From CAZMFZ01 sp964565665 (lineage in GTDB: Bacteria > Bacteroidota > Bacteroidia > Cytophagales > UBA9547), in the NCBI GenBank assembly GCA_964565665.1, contig CAZMFZ010000133.1, positions 1-8,679 on the forward strand: a stretch of DNA of 8,679 bases. The letters are read 5' to 3'. A program made the translations under genes and the position numbers. The notes under the pieces are model-generated. The model saw only the letters and a list, made by a program, of their open reading frames with translations. It was not told the DNA's origin and did not search any database. Positions 1 to 5,973 of this stretch are shown here, in pieces. Positions within the stretch are counted from its first letter, which is position 1. Every line of letters begins with the position of its first letter.

Positions 1-261
1 AAGCTTTGTGCTTCGTATCAAGTTTTGTGGTGGCAGACAGTTTAGTGCTTCGAATTCTGCATTTCGCCAACTGCCAAACCGTTAACTGCAATACTCCCCG
101 AATTGAAATAGATTAGAGATTTATAACTTTAACTTATTGATTGGACTAACCTCCGTAGAACACTAACTGACTCTCGTACCATACAATACTAAGGACTTTG
201 AAAGAATAGGAGGAATCAAAATGGAGAATTGGTTTATCAGAAAAAAGCTTTATTCATAATA
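1..261. other. Intergenic stretch without a recognisable gene
   Basis: All frames carry frequent stops and I recognise no protein remnant, tRNA or mobile-element end here. Three loosely similar units begin at about 2, 21 and 39. The first and third share the 8-mer GTGCTTCG (8-15 and 45-52) and match at 12 of 14 positions. From about 100 onward the sequence is plain AT-rich spacer, apart from the short ORF with a strong ribosome-binding site at 208-259. The upstream gene lies outside the window. Confidence 0.6.
221..259 (+). other. Possible 12-codon ORF behind a strong Shine-Dalgarno sequence
   Basis: AGGAGG at 208-213 sits 7 bases before an ATG that opens the 12-residue frame MENWFIRKKLYS, ending with TAA at 257-259. 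No other gene in this window has a comparable ribosome-binding site, and Bacteroidota generally do not rely on them, so the arrangement stands out. It ends just before the -33 box of the DUF1573 promoter, so it belongs to a different transcript. No good TAnnTTTG box was found upstream of it. It may be chance, a leader peptide, or the end of a non-coding RNA. Confidence 0.2.
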
Positions 262-292
262 TTGCCCTAAATTCAATCTATAATTAACTTTG
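262..292 (+). promoter_or_regulatory. Promoter for the DUF1573-rluA operon
   Basis: TAACTTTG at 285-292 matches the Bacteroidetes -7 consensus TAnnTTTG exactly. A TTG at 262-264 lies 20 bp upstream, inside the usual range for the -33 element. Initiation would fall at roughly 297, leaving a leader of about 18 bases before the ATG at 316. Confidence 0.65.
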
Positions 293-315
293 CTAATCAA
301 CAATACTTTTTATTT

Positions 316-699
316 ATGAAAAAAATCATTTTATCATTACTTATGATTGTGTGCTCTGCACATATTTTTGCCCAAGCCGATATTACTTTCGAAAAATCAG
401 AATACGATTTTGGTACGTATGAAGAAAAAGACGATACGCTTTGGTTTTCCTTCAAATACAAAAATACTGGTAGCGAGCCATTGGTAATTTCAGATATAAA
501 AACCGCTTGTGAATGCACGCTTGCCGACTGGGTGAAAAAACCTGTCATGCCTGGGCAAACTGGCATAGTGAAAGCAGGCTACAAATACAAAGGCAAAGTG
601 GGTACATTCAACAAATCGCTCACTATTACCGCTAACACCTTGCCTGCGGTGTCGCATCTCACCATTAAAGGCGTAATTTTGGACAAAAAACCCAAATAG
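316..699 (+). CDS. Secreted DUF1573 domain protein
   Basis: This 127-residue protein has a clear signal peptide: two lysines, then a hydrophobic core (about residues 5-18), with likely cleavage before Gln20, as is common in Bacteroidota. The mature part is one DUF1573 domain, an immunoglobulin-like beta-sandwich. Visible family features are a YDFG strand (30-33), the stretch around NTGSEPL (50-56), and a T-A-C-E-C-T segment in which Cys65 and Cys67 are the conserved pair. The function of DUF1573 is unknown; the proteins are periplasmic or surface-exposed. The ATG at 316 lies about 18 bases behind a good promoter. The gene ends in TAG, and the pseudouridine synthase gene begins one base later, so the two are cotranscribed. 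This looks like an economical gene arrangement rather than a functional link. Confidence 0.9.
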   Translation: MKKIILSLLMIVCSAHIFAQADITFEKSEYDFGTYEEKDDTLWFSFKYKNTGSEPLVISDIKTACECTLADWVKKPVMPGQTGIVKAGYKYKGKVGTFNKSLTITANTLPAVSHLTIKGVILDKKPK

Positions 700-700
700 T

Positions 701-1417
701 TTGAAAGATTATTCTTCAATTTTTACAGTTTTGTATGAAGACAACCATTTATTTGTGGTAAATAAAGCCGCAGGAATATTGGTACAAAGCGATACTACAG
801 GCGATAAATGCCTAGTCGATTTCGCAAAAGACTATCTGAAAGAGAAATACCAAAAGGAGGGAAATGTGTTTTGTGGTGTAGTTCACAGGCTCGATAGGCC
901 AGTAAGCGGCTTAGTGATTTTAGCCAAAACTTCTAAAGCTTTAGAACGAATGAATGAGCTTTTTAGGGAAAATACCATTCACAAAACCTATTTGGCTTTA
1001 GTGTTGCAAAAGCCTAAAAATGAACAAGATACACTCATTAATTGGTTAAAAAAAGACACTAAAAAGCACTTTTCTATAGCCTATAATCAAGAGGTGAAAG
1101 ACAGCCACCGGGCAGAATTGAGCTTTCAGGTATTGAAAGTGTTTGAAAATGAAACACTATTGGAAGTAAAACCCGTTACTGGTCGATTTCATCAAATCAG
1201 GTCGCAACTTTCAAAAATCGGCAGTAAAATTAAGGGCGATTTAAAATATGGTGCTGCATTGCCCAATCCTGATGCGAGCATTTGCCTTCATGCCCGAAAA
1301 ATAGAATTTATTCACCCTATCAAAAATGAACCTTTGGTGATAGAAGCTCCGCTTCCCAAAAAGGAATTTTGGAAAAATGGATTGGAATTCAATAGATTCT
1401 ACATTATTAAAGATTAA
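701..1417 (+). CDS. RluA-family RNA pseudouridine synthase
   Basis: The 238-residue product isomerises uridine to pseudouridine in rRNA or tRNA. It has no N-terminal S4 domain and consists of the catalytic domain alone, the size of E. coli RluA or TruC. Motif I is HRLDRPVSG (62-70) with catalytic Asp65. GRFHQIR (161-167) and LHARKIEF (196-203) are the other family signatures. HRLDRP-SG resembles TruC (tRNA U65), but target specificity cannot be read from sequence, so no symbol is given. No ATG lies upstream of the conserved core, so the start is taken as TTG 701, one base after the TAG of the DUF1573 gene. The only nearby alternative is TTG 731, which would leave a very short N-terminus. Translation probably depends on ribosomes finishing the upstream gene. 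Confidence 0.93.
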   Translation: MKDYSSIFTVLYEDNHLFVVNKAAGILVQSDTTGDKCLVDFAKDYLKEKYQKEGNVFCGVVHRLDRPVSGLVILAKTSKALERMNELFRENTIHKTYLALVLQKPKNEQDTLINWLKKDTKKHFSIAYNQEVKDSHRAELSFQVLKVFENETLLEVKPVTGRFHQIRSQLSKIGSKIKGDLKYGAALPNPDASICLHARKIEFIHPIKNEPLVIEAPLPKKEFWKNGLEFNRFYIIKD

Positions 1418-1441
1418 AAAACTTGATAAACGTGTGTTTTT
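1417..1441 (+). terminator. Weak hairpin after the pseudouridine synthase gene
   Basis: AAAAAC (1417-1422) can pair with GTTTTT (1436-1441) around a 13-base loop, overlapping the stop codon and ending in a T run. The stem is short and AU-rich, so it would be a poor intrinsic terminator. It is listed because nothing better separates this operon from ndk. Confidence 0.25.
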
Positions 1442-1443
1442 CT

Positions 1444-1477
1444 TATTATTAGTAATGAATATTTACTTCTAATAATA
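1444..1477. repeat. 9-bp inverted repeat upstream of ndk
   Basis: TATTATTAG (1444-1452) is exactly complementary to CTAATAATA (1469-1477), with 16 bases between. An alternative 5-bp pairing inside it (AGTAA 1451-1455 with TTACT 1463-1467) competes with the larger stem. It lies 23 bp before the ndk -7 box, so it overlaps the region expected to contact polymerase. It may be an operator-like dyad or only AT-rich coincidence. Confidence 0.35.
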
Positions 1478-1499
1478 CAACTTCTCAATTCGCATTGAT

Positions 1500-1507
1500 T
1501 ACTTTTG
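1500..1507 (+). promoter_or_regulatory. -7 box of the ndk promoter
   Basis: TACTTTTG fits TAnnTTTG exactly and would start RNA near 1512, about 22 bases before the ndk ATG. No convincing TTG-type -33 element is present at the right distance. It also argues against the upstream in-frame TTG at 1495 as the ndk start, since that codon would lie outside the transcript. Confidence 0.5.
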
Positions 1508-1533
1508 CGGCTATTAAAAATCAAACAAACACA

Positions 1534-1953
1534 ATGGCAGGAAATATAACCTTTAGCATGATTAAGCCCGATGCAGTTACTGACAACCATTCAGGAGCGA
1601 TTTTAAAACTTATTGAAGAATCTGGCTTTAAAATTAAAGCTTTAAAAATGACAAAATTATCAACTAAACGTGCCGGTGAATTTTACGAAGTACACAAAGA
1701 AAGACCTTTTTATGGGGAACTGAAAGATGTAATGTCGGCTGGGCATATTATTGCATTTGTGCTGGAGAAGGAAAATGCGGTGGCTGATTTCAGAAAATTG
1801 ATAGGAGCTACAAACCCTGCTAATGCCGATGCAGGCACAATTCGCAAGCTTTTTGCCCGCTCGTTAGAGTCCAATGCCATTCATGGTTCTGATTCTGATG
1901 AAAATGCTTTGATTGAAGCTTCTTTCTTTTTTGCAAAGACAGAAATATTCTAA
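1534..1953 (+). CDS. ndk: Nucleoside diphosphate kinase
   Basis: This enzyme transfers the gamma-phosphate from ATP to other (d)NDPs through a phosphohistidine intermediate and balances cytosolic nucleotide pools. The 139-residue length is typical of the family. Lys11 is in the MIKPDAV segment, and the active-site His117 is in NAIHGSDS (114-121), at the same numbering as the E. coli enzyme. The GATNPANAD-GTIRK region (91-105) that lines the nucleotide site is also present. The frame extends upstream to a TTG at 1495, but the ATG at 1534 gives the family's normal N-terminus (MAGNITFSMIKPDAV) and lies correctly behind the -7 box. The leader is A-rich with no Shine-Dalgarno sequence. The gene appears monocistronic, with a strong terminator starting 17 bases after the stop. 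Confidence 0.97.
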   Translation: MAGNITFSMIKPDAVTDNHSGAILKLIEESGFKIKALKMTKLSTKRAGEFYEVHKERPFYGELKDVMSAGHIIAFVLEKENAVADFRKLIGATNPANADAGTIRKLFARSLESNAIHGSDSDENALIEASFFFAKTEIF

Positions 1954-1969
1954 CCTCAATTTTAATAAT

Positions 1970-2005
1970 AAAAAAGCCCTTGAATTTGTATTCAACGGCT
2001 TTTTT
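1970..2005. terminator. Bidirectional intrinsic terminator between ndk and the convergent gene
   Basis: Six A's and GCC (1970-1978) pair with GGC and six T's (1997-2005). After a single C-C mismatch, TTGAAT (1980-1985) pairs with ATTCAA (1990-1995) around a 4-base TTGT loop. Both strands therefore end in a GC-containing hairpin followed by a U run. It serves ndk on the + strand and the YbjN-like gene, whose stop is at 2024, on the - strand. Confidence 0.9.
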
Positions 2006-2023
2006 ATTGTTCTTTTTTGAATT

Positions 2024-2428
2024 TTAGTGAACGTCTTGTCCTGTAATTTGAAATTCCAAATCATCGGCTATCTCGGCTACTTCTTTCAGCATGTCTTTTA
2101 TTAAATCGGTTGTGGCTTCTTCTACAAACACTGAAGAAGCAATTTGAAGAAATCCTTCTTTGATGATTATTCTAGAAAAAGTAAACCCTGCGGCCTCAGT
2201 AAGATACTTTTGCATATCAATACTAGGCGTAAATTCACATACTTTAGAGTCAAATTCAAGAAAACTGTGTTTGCCCGTTTTTCTTGTCCAAGCCAATACA
2301 CGCTGAAAACGGCCGTGTTTGGTAGGCATTATTACTATAGATTGATTGTCGGTGTATGGAATTACTTTACCGCCTATTTCATTGGCGTAATCTTCCAAAA
2401 GTTTGTCGAGATTTGTAATTTTAGACAT
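2024..2428 (-). CDS. Small cytosolic protein, possibly YbjN/CesT-like fold
   Basis: This 134-residue protein has no signal peptide or membrane segment, and I do not recognise it by name. Its predicted layout is a helix (5-18), beta strands (VIPYT, SIVIM, RVLAWTR, HSFLEFDSKV, about 22-63), a helix (72-80), strands (84-101, including SRIIIKEGFLQIASSV) and a long acidic C-terminal helix (105-122). That helix-strands-helix-strands-helix order is the one seen in YbjN-domain and type III chaperone-like proteins, which bind other proteins rather than catalyse reactions. The assignment is an inference from pattern only. The gene stands alone, converging on ndk through a shared terminator and 153 bp downstream of asnS on the same strand. 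The ATG at 2428 is the first plausible start. Coding character and base composition match the neighbours, so I take it as real. Confidence 0.75.
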   Translation of the reverse strand: MSKITNLDKLLEDYANEIGGKVIPYTDNQSIVIMPTKHGRFQRVLAWTRKTGKHSFLEFDSKVCEFTPSIDMQKYLTEAAGFTFSRIIIKEGFLQIASSVFVEEATTDLIKDMLKEVAEIADDLEFQITGQDVH

Positions 2429-2476
2429 TGATAGAGAAAATTTATGTTTGTATTAAATATTATTTTTCCTAAAATT

Positions 2477-2484
2477 CAAATTTA
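2477..2484 (-). promoter_or_regulatory. Candidate -7 box upstream of the YbjN-like gene
   Basis: Read on the - strand this is TAAATTTG, an exact TAnnTTTG match about 49 bases before the start codon. No TTG lies at the expected -33 distance. The stretch is very AT-rich and a second TAAATTTG occurs at 2516-2523, so either could be chance. Confidence 0.3.
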
Positions 2485-2513
2485 ATCTTTTACGGATTGA
2501 TAGCTATATATCT

Positions 2514-2539
2514 ATCAAATTTATTTATTACTATTTGAT
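2514..2539. repeat. 7-bp inverted repeat downstream of asnS
   Basis: ATCAAAT (2514-2520) and ATTTGAT (2533-2539) are perfect complements around 12 bases. It is the only notable dyad between the asnS stop and the next gene on the same strand. With no GC core and no clean U tract it is a weak terminator at best, so asnS transcripts may run on into the YbjN-like gene. Confidence 0.3.
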
Positions 2540-2581
2540 TAATTGACCAATTGTAAATCCATCGGTTTATATTAAAGTGAA

Positions 2582-3970
2582 TTAAAATGCAGCACTTTTG
2601 GGAGTTCTTGGGAATGGAATTACATCGCGGATGTTTGCCATACCTGTTATAAATAATATTAATCGTTCAAAACCTAAGCCAAAGCCCGAATGTGGTGCAG
2701 TGCCAAACTTGCGTGTTTCCAAATACCACCATAGTTCCTCTTCATTCATATCCATTTCCTTTATTCTAGCCAGCAGCTTTCCGTAGTTTTCTTCCCTTTG
2801 CGAACCGCCAATTATTTCTCCAATGCCGGGAAATAACACGTCCATAGCTCGCACTGTTTTGCCGTCATCATTTTGCTTCATGTAAAATGCCTTTATGTGT
2901 TTTGGATAATTGATGAGAATAACTGGTTTTTTAAAATGCTTTTCTACCAAATAACGCTCGTGTTCCGATTGCAAATCTGTACCCCAATCTACTTTATATT
3001 CGAATTTTTGCCCTGATTTTTGCAATATTTCTACACCTTCAGTATAATTAAGACGTACAAAATCGTTGTTTACCACAAACTTCAGCCTCTCAATCAATTC
3101 TTTGTCATAGAGTTGATTAAGGAATTCTAAATCGTCTTTGCAGTATTCCAATGCATAGCTTACTAAGTATTTGAGGAAATTTTCAGCTAGGTACATATCG
3201 TCTTCCAATTCGAAAAAAGCCATTTCGGGCTCTATCATCCAAAATTCGGCCAAGTGGCGAGAAGTATTTGAGTTTTCTGCTCGAAATGTGGGTCCAAAAG
3301 TATACACTTCTGAAAGAGCCATGGCAGCTAATTCGCCATTCAATTGCCCTGAAACAGTGAGATTGGTGGCTTTTCCAAAGAAATCTTGTTCGTAATCTAT
3401 TGCTCCTTCGGCAGTTTTGGGCAGTTTGTGTAAATCAAGTGTAGTAACTTGAAACATTTCTCCCGCCCCTTCAGCATCTGCTCCAGTAATGATAGGCGTA
3501 TGAATGTAGAAAAAACCTTTGTCATTAAAATATTTGTGAATGGCATAAGCCATGGCATGGCGAATTCGAAAAATAGCCCCAAAAGTATTGGTTCGTGGTC
3601 TTAAATGGGTAATTTCGCGTAGGAATTCTAGCGTGTGTCCTTTCTTTTGTAAAGGATAAGTATCTGGGTCGGCTGTACCATATACTTCAATGCTTTTGGC
3701 TTGTATCTCAACAGTTTGCCCTTTACCTTGTGATTGCACCAATATGCCAATAATTTTTACGCAAGCACCTGTATGCACTTCATTTAGAGCATCTTCCGCA
3801 AAGATTGGCAAGTCTACCACTGCCTGAATATTGTGAATGGTAGAGCCATCGTTTATAGCCACGAAAGCAACTACTTTGCTATCTCTTTTTGTGCGAACCC
3901 AACCTTTTACGCATACTTCTTTGCCGTATTCGGTCATACTTAATAATTCCTTTATTTTGGTGCGTTGCAT
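2582..3970 (-). CDS. asnS: Asparaginyl-tRNA synthetase
   Basis: This class IIb aminoacyl-tRNA synthetase charges tRNA-Asn with asparagine in the cytosol; 462 residues is normal for the family. The N-terminal OB-fold anticodon-binding domain (about 14-100) contains VKGWVRTKRD. Motif 2 contains FRAENSNTSRHLAEF (229-243), with Arg230 and Glu232 contacting ATP and the amino acid. Motif 3 is GFGLGFERL (429-437), with the conserved Arg436. The C-terminal IPFPRTPKSAAF ending is characteristic of AsnRS, and the protein lacks the large insertion domain of bacterial AspRS. The stretch at about 180-210 (HKLPKTAEGAI and on) is an insertion I associate with Bacteroidetes AsnRS. The ATG at 3970 gives a full-length N-terminus. 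The gene is divergent from the PorE-like gene across a 199-bp promoter region. Confidence 0.97.
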   Translation of the reverse strand: MQRTKIKELLSMTEYGKEVCVKGWVRTKRDSKVVAFVAINDGSTIHNIQAVVDLPIFAEDALNEVHTGACVKIIGILVQSQGKGQTVEIQAKSIEVYGTADPDTYPLQKKGHTLEFLREITHLRPRTNTFGAIFRIRHAMAYAIHKYFNDKGFFYIHTPIITGADAEGAGEMFQVTTLDLHKLPKTAEGAIDYEQDFFGKATNLTVSGQLNGELAAMALSEVYTFGPTFRAENSNTSRHLAEFWMIEPEMAFFELEDDMYLAENFLKYLVSYALEYCKDDLEFLNQLYDKELIERLKFVVNNDFVRLNYTEGVEILQKSGQKFEYKVDWGTDLQSEHERYLVEKHFKKPVILINYPKHIKAFYMKQNDDGKTVRAMDVLFPGIGEIIGGSQREENYGKLLARIKEMDMNEEELWWYLETRKFGTAPHSGFGLGFERLILFITGMANIRDVIPFPRTPKSAAF

Positions 3971-4007
3971 ATTTGTAATCAGATAATATTTTCTTCAAAT
4001 TAAGGTG

Positions 4008-4039
4008 CAAAAAAACGATAATTAAAGCGGATAGCCAAA
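4008..4039 (-). promoter_or_regulatory. Promoter for asnS
   Basis: On the - strand, TTTTTTTG (4015-4008) is followed by CACC, giving the TTTGCACC pattern common at Bacteroidetes -7 boxes, although the leading TA is replaced by TT. A TTTG at 4039-4036 lies 20 bp upstream, the expected -33 spacing. Initiation near 4003 would give a leader of about 33 bases. Confidence 0.45.
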
Positions 4040-4150
4040 AGCTAAATTTCAATACTAAATATGGATGGATTAGCGTATTGAGTGAAATGAATATTTTTGG
4101 AGGATTCCCACTTTTATTATTTATTCAGCATTAAGAAAGTAGGTATCTAA

Positions 4151-4158
4151 TAACTTTG
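4151..4158 (+). promoter_or_regulatory. -7 box for the PorE-like gene pair
   Basis: TAACTTTG is a perfect TAnnTTTG and is identical to the boxes before the DUF1573 gene and ffh. Its -33 partner is weak (TTA at 4131-4133, 17 bp away). RNA would begin at about 4163, only some 5-8 bases before the ATG at 4170, so the message is almost leaderless. Confidence 0.55.
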
Positions 4159-4169
4159 CAATAGCCAAA

Positions 4170-5732
4170 ATGAGAAGAATAGTTTTTTTATCGATTTTTT
4201 TAATAGGTTGTTTGTCACTTGCCTATTCACAGACACCTTCTAAGCCTACAGATCAATCTCTTTTAAACCAAGCCTATCAAAAATTTAAAATTGGAGATTT
4301 TTACGATGCTATTCCAGATTTTGAATCTTTGTTGAGAGAAAATCCTGAGGATGTAGACATACAGTTCAAATACAGTATTTGCTTGGTAGAGGCAGGTAAA
4401 AATCCACAAAGAGCCATTCCATATTTGAAAACATCCTATAAATCAGGAAATGTGCAAGCGGCTTTTTATTTAGCGAAAGTATATTATGGATATATGCAAT
4501 TAGATAGTGCACACTTTTATCTCGTTTCATACCAAAAGTTAAAAACAGATAAAGATTTAAAAATTTTGGAGGCTGAGAAAATGATAAATCAACTTTTTGA
4601 TGCTATGCTGCTGATGAACCAGCCTTCAGGAGTTGCGATTCAGAATATGGGAAAAAGTATAAATTCGATATATGCCGATTATTCTCCTATAATAAGTGCT
4701 GACAATTCTATATTGTATTTCACATCGAAGCGAGAAGATTCTAAAGGGGAAAAAAGGGACGACAACGGACAGTATTATGAGGATATCTATGCCTCAAGAA
4801 TGGAGGATAGCGTATTTCTGCAAGCTGAGAATGTGGGTTCGCCATTGAATACCAAAGAACATGATGCCACTGTTGCCATTAGTGCCGATGGCAATACCAT
4901 TATAATTTACCGAACAGATCCGTATTCTGGCAGTGGCGATTTATTTTTTTCTAGAAAGGACGGTTTTAGCTGGTCTAATCCTATCAAAATGGGCTTGAAT
5001 ATCAATTCGTTGTATCAGGAAACTTCAGCCTCGCTTAGTGCCGATGGCAATACTTTGTATTTTGCTAGCAATCGCCCAGGTGGCAATGGCGGCTTTGATA
5101 TTTACAAAAGTACAAAAAGTAAAAACGGTGTGTGGGCAATTGCTGTAAACTTAGGTGGCAAAATCAATACCAAATACGATGAAGAAAGCCCTTGCATAGG
5201 GGCAGACGGCAAAATTCTCTATTTTAGTTCTAAAGGCCACGAACCCAATATGGGTGGGTTTGATGTATATAAATCTGAACTAGACAAATATGGAAAATGG
5301 CAAAATCCCGTCAATTTGGGCTTCCCCATCAATACTTTACATGATGATTTGTATTTTATAATTACTGCCAATGCAAAAATAGGATATATCAGTTCCAATC
5401 GGATAGATTCGGAAGGTGAGGTAGATATTTACCAATTTTATCTTAATGAAAAAGAGCCTGCCATCACCCTTTTTACAGGAGTAGTGAGAGATATAAACGG
5501 TAATATTCCCATAAAAGCTGATATAGAGCTGTGGGATAGGGATACTAACAAAACTATTTACAAAACATATTCAAATGCTTTAACTGGCACATTTTTAGTA
5601 GTAATACCCAATGAAAAGAATGTAAAACTGATATTTGAAAAGGGAAATACTATTTATACAGAGATAACTGATGCAAATGCAGATGGGAAGTTTAACGAAA
5701 TATATAAAGTTATTGAGCTTGAAGAAAAATGA
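4170..5732 (+). CDS. Exported TPR/PD40 beta-propeller protein, PorE-like but lacking the OmpA domain
   Basis: This 520-residue envelope protein begins with a signal sequence. LIGC at 11-14 fits a lipobox, but the hydrophobic LSLAY after the cysteine leaves ordinary cleavage near AYS-QT (20/21) possible. Residues 29-145 are TPR-like helices. Residues 168-424 hold five PD40 blades recognisable by SADNSILYFTSKR (176-188), SADGNTIIIYR (238-248), SADGNTLYFASNRPGG (290-305), GADGKILYFSSK (344-355) and AKIGYISSNR (402-411). Residues 434-510 form a carboxypeptidase-regulatory-like domain with a DANADG loop (501-506) that looks calcium-binding. This domain order is that of PorE, a type IX secretion protein, but the C-terminal OmpA-like peptidoglycan-binding domain (about 120-150 residues) is absent. 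The TGA falls where it would begin, and no OmpA sequence follows in any frame. Calling it a T9SS component would go too far. A second exported-protein gene overlaps its end. Confidence 0.88.
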   Translation: MRRIVFLSIFLIGCLSLAYSQTPSKPTDQSLLNQAYQKFKIGDFYDAIPDFESLLRENPEDVDIQFKYSICLVEAGKNPQRAIPYLKTSYKSGNVQAAFYLAKVYYGYMQLDSAHFYLVSYQKLKTDKDLKILEAEKMINQLFDAMLLMNQPSGVAIQNMGKSINSIYADYSPIISADNSILYFTSKREDSKGEKRDDNGQYYEDIYASRMEDSVFLQAENVGSPLNTKEHDATVAISADGNTIIIYRTDPYSGSGDLFFSRKDGFSWSNPIKMGLNINSLYQETSASLSADGNTLYFASNRPGGNGGFDIYKSTKSKNGVWAIAVNLGGKINTKYDEESPCIGADGKILYFSSKGHEPNMGGFDVYKSELDKYGKWQNPVNLGFPINTLHDDLYFIITANAKIGYISSNRIDSEGEVDIYQFYLNEKEPAITLFTGVVRDINGNIPIKADIELWDRDTNKTIYKTYSNALTGTFLVVIPNEKNVKLIFEKGNTIYTEITDANADGKFNEIYKVIELEEK

Positions 5733-5916
5733 TTTTTACGCATTTGCCAATACCCATTTTTTCAAGCATCTACTAATTTTCAGTTTGCTATATTTCACTT
5801 TCTTAGGCACGATAGAAGCGCAATATGCTATTAACAAAAACATTCAAGATGAGCAATTGATAGTTTCTACTATGAATTTGATTTATAATTTCGAATTTGA
5901 TCATGCCCAAAAGTAG
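5719..5916 (+). CDS. N-terminal fragment: signal peptide and first helix
   Basis: Sixty-five codons before the TAG, numbered from TTG 5719. Residues 17-30 (beginning HLLIFSLLYF) form a hydrophobic core, and cleavage would follow TIEA at residue 34, leaving Gln35 at the new N-terminus as in other exported proteins here. The mature fragment is only about 31 residues and includes NLIYNFEFDHAQ, which looks like the start of a TPR helix pair. If the stop is real, the cell exports at most this short peptide from the normal start. Confidence 0.55.
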   Translation: MKKNDFYAFANTHFFKHLLIFSLLYFTFLGTIEAQYAINKNIQDEQLIVSTMNLIYNFEFDHAQK

Positions 5917-5973
5917 CTTGCAGAATTAAAGAAACGATTTCCCAACCACCCGATTTATCATTTCTTATCGGCC

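Noticed and set aside
1495..1533. TTG-initiated 13-residue extension of Ndk
   Set aside because: It adds nothing found in the family, it would lie upstream of the predicted transcript start, and ATG 1534 gives the standard N-terminus with His at 117.
2144..2431. 95-codon frame on the + strand
   Set aside because: It is the complement of the YbjN-like gene, has odd composition (many Phe, Tyr, Arg) and no promoter. The - strand frame has the better protein character.
3171..3582. Frames inside asnS on both strands
   Set aside because: Shadows of the AsnRS coding sequence.
5725..5740. Programmed +1 frameshift fusing the PorE-like protein to the TPR protein at AAA-TGA
   Set aside because: The sequence right after the junction is a typical signal peptide, which makes no sense in the middle of a fused periplasmic protein. 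No slippery or stimulatory element is visible.
5914..5916. TAG reassigned to an amino acid genome-wide
   Set aside because: The DUF1573 gene ends at TAG 697-699, with the next gene starting one base later, so TAG works as a stop here.
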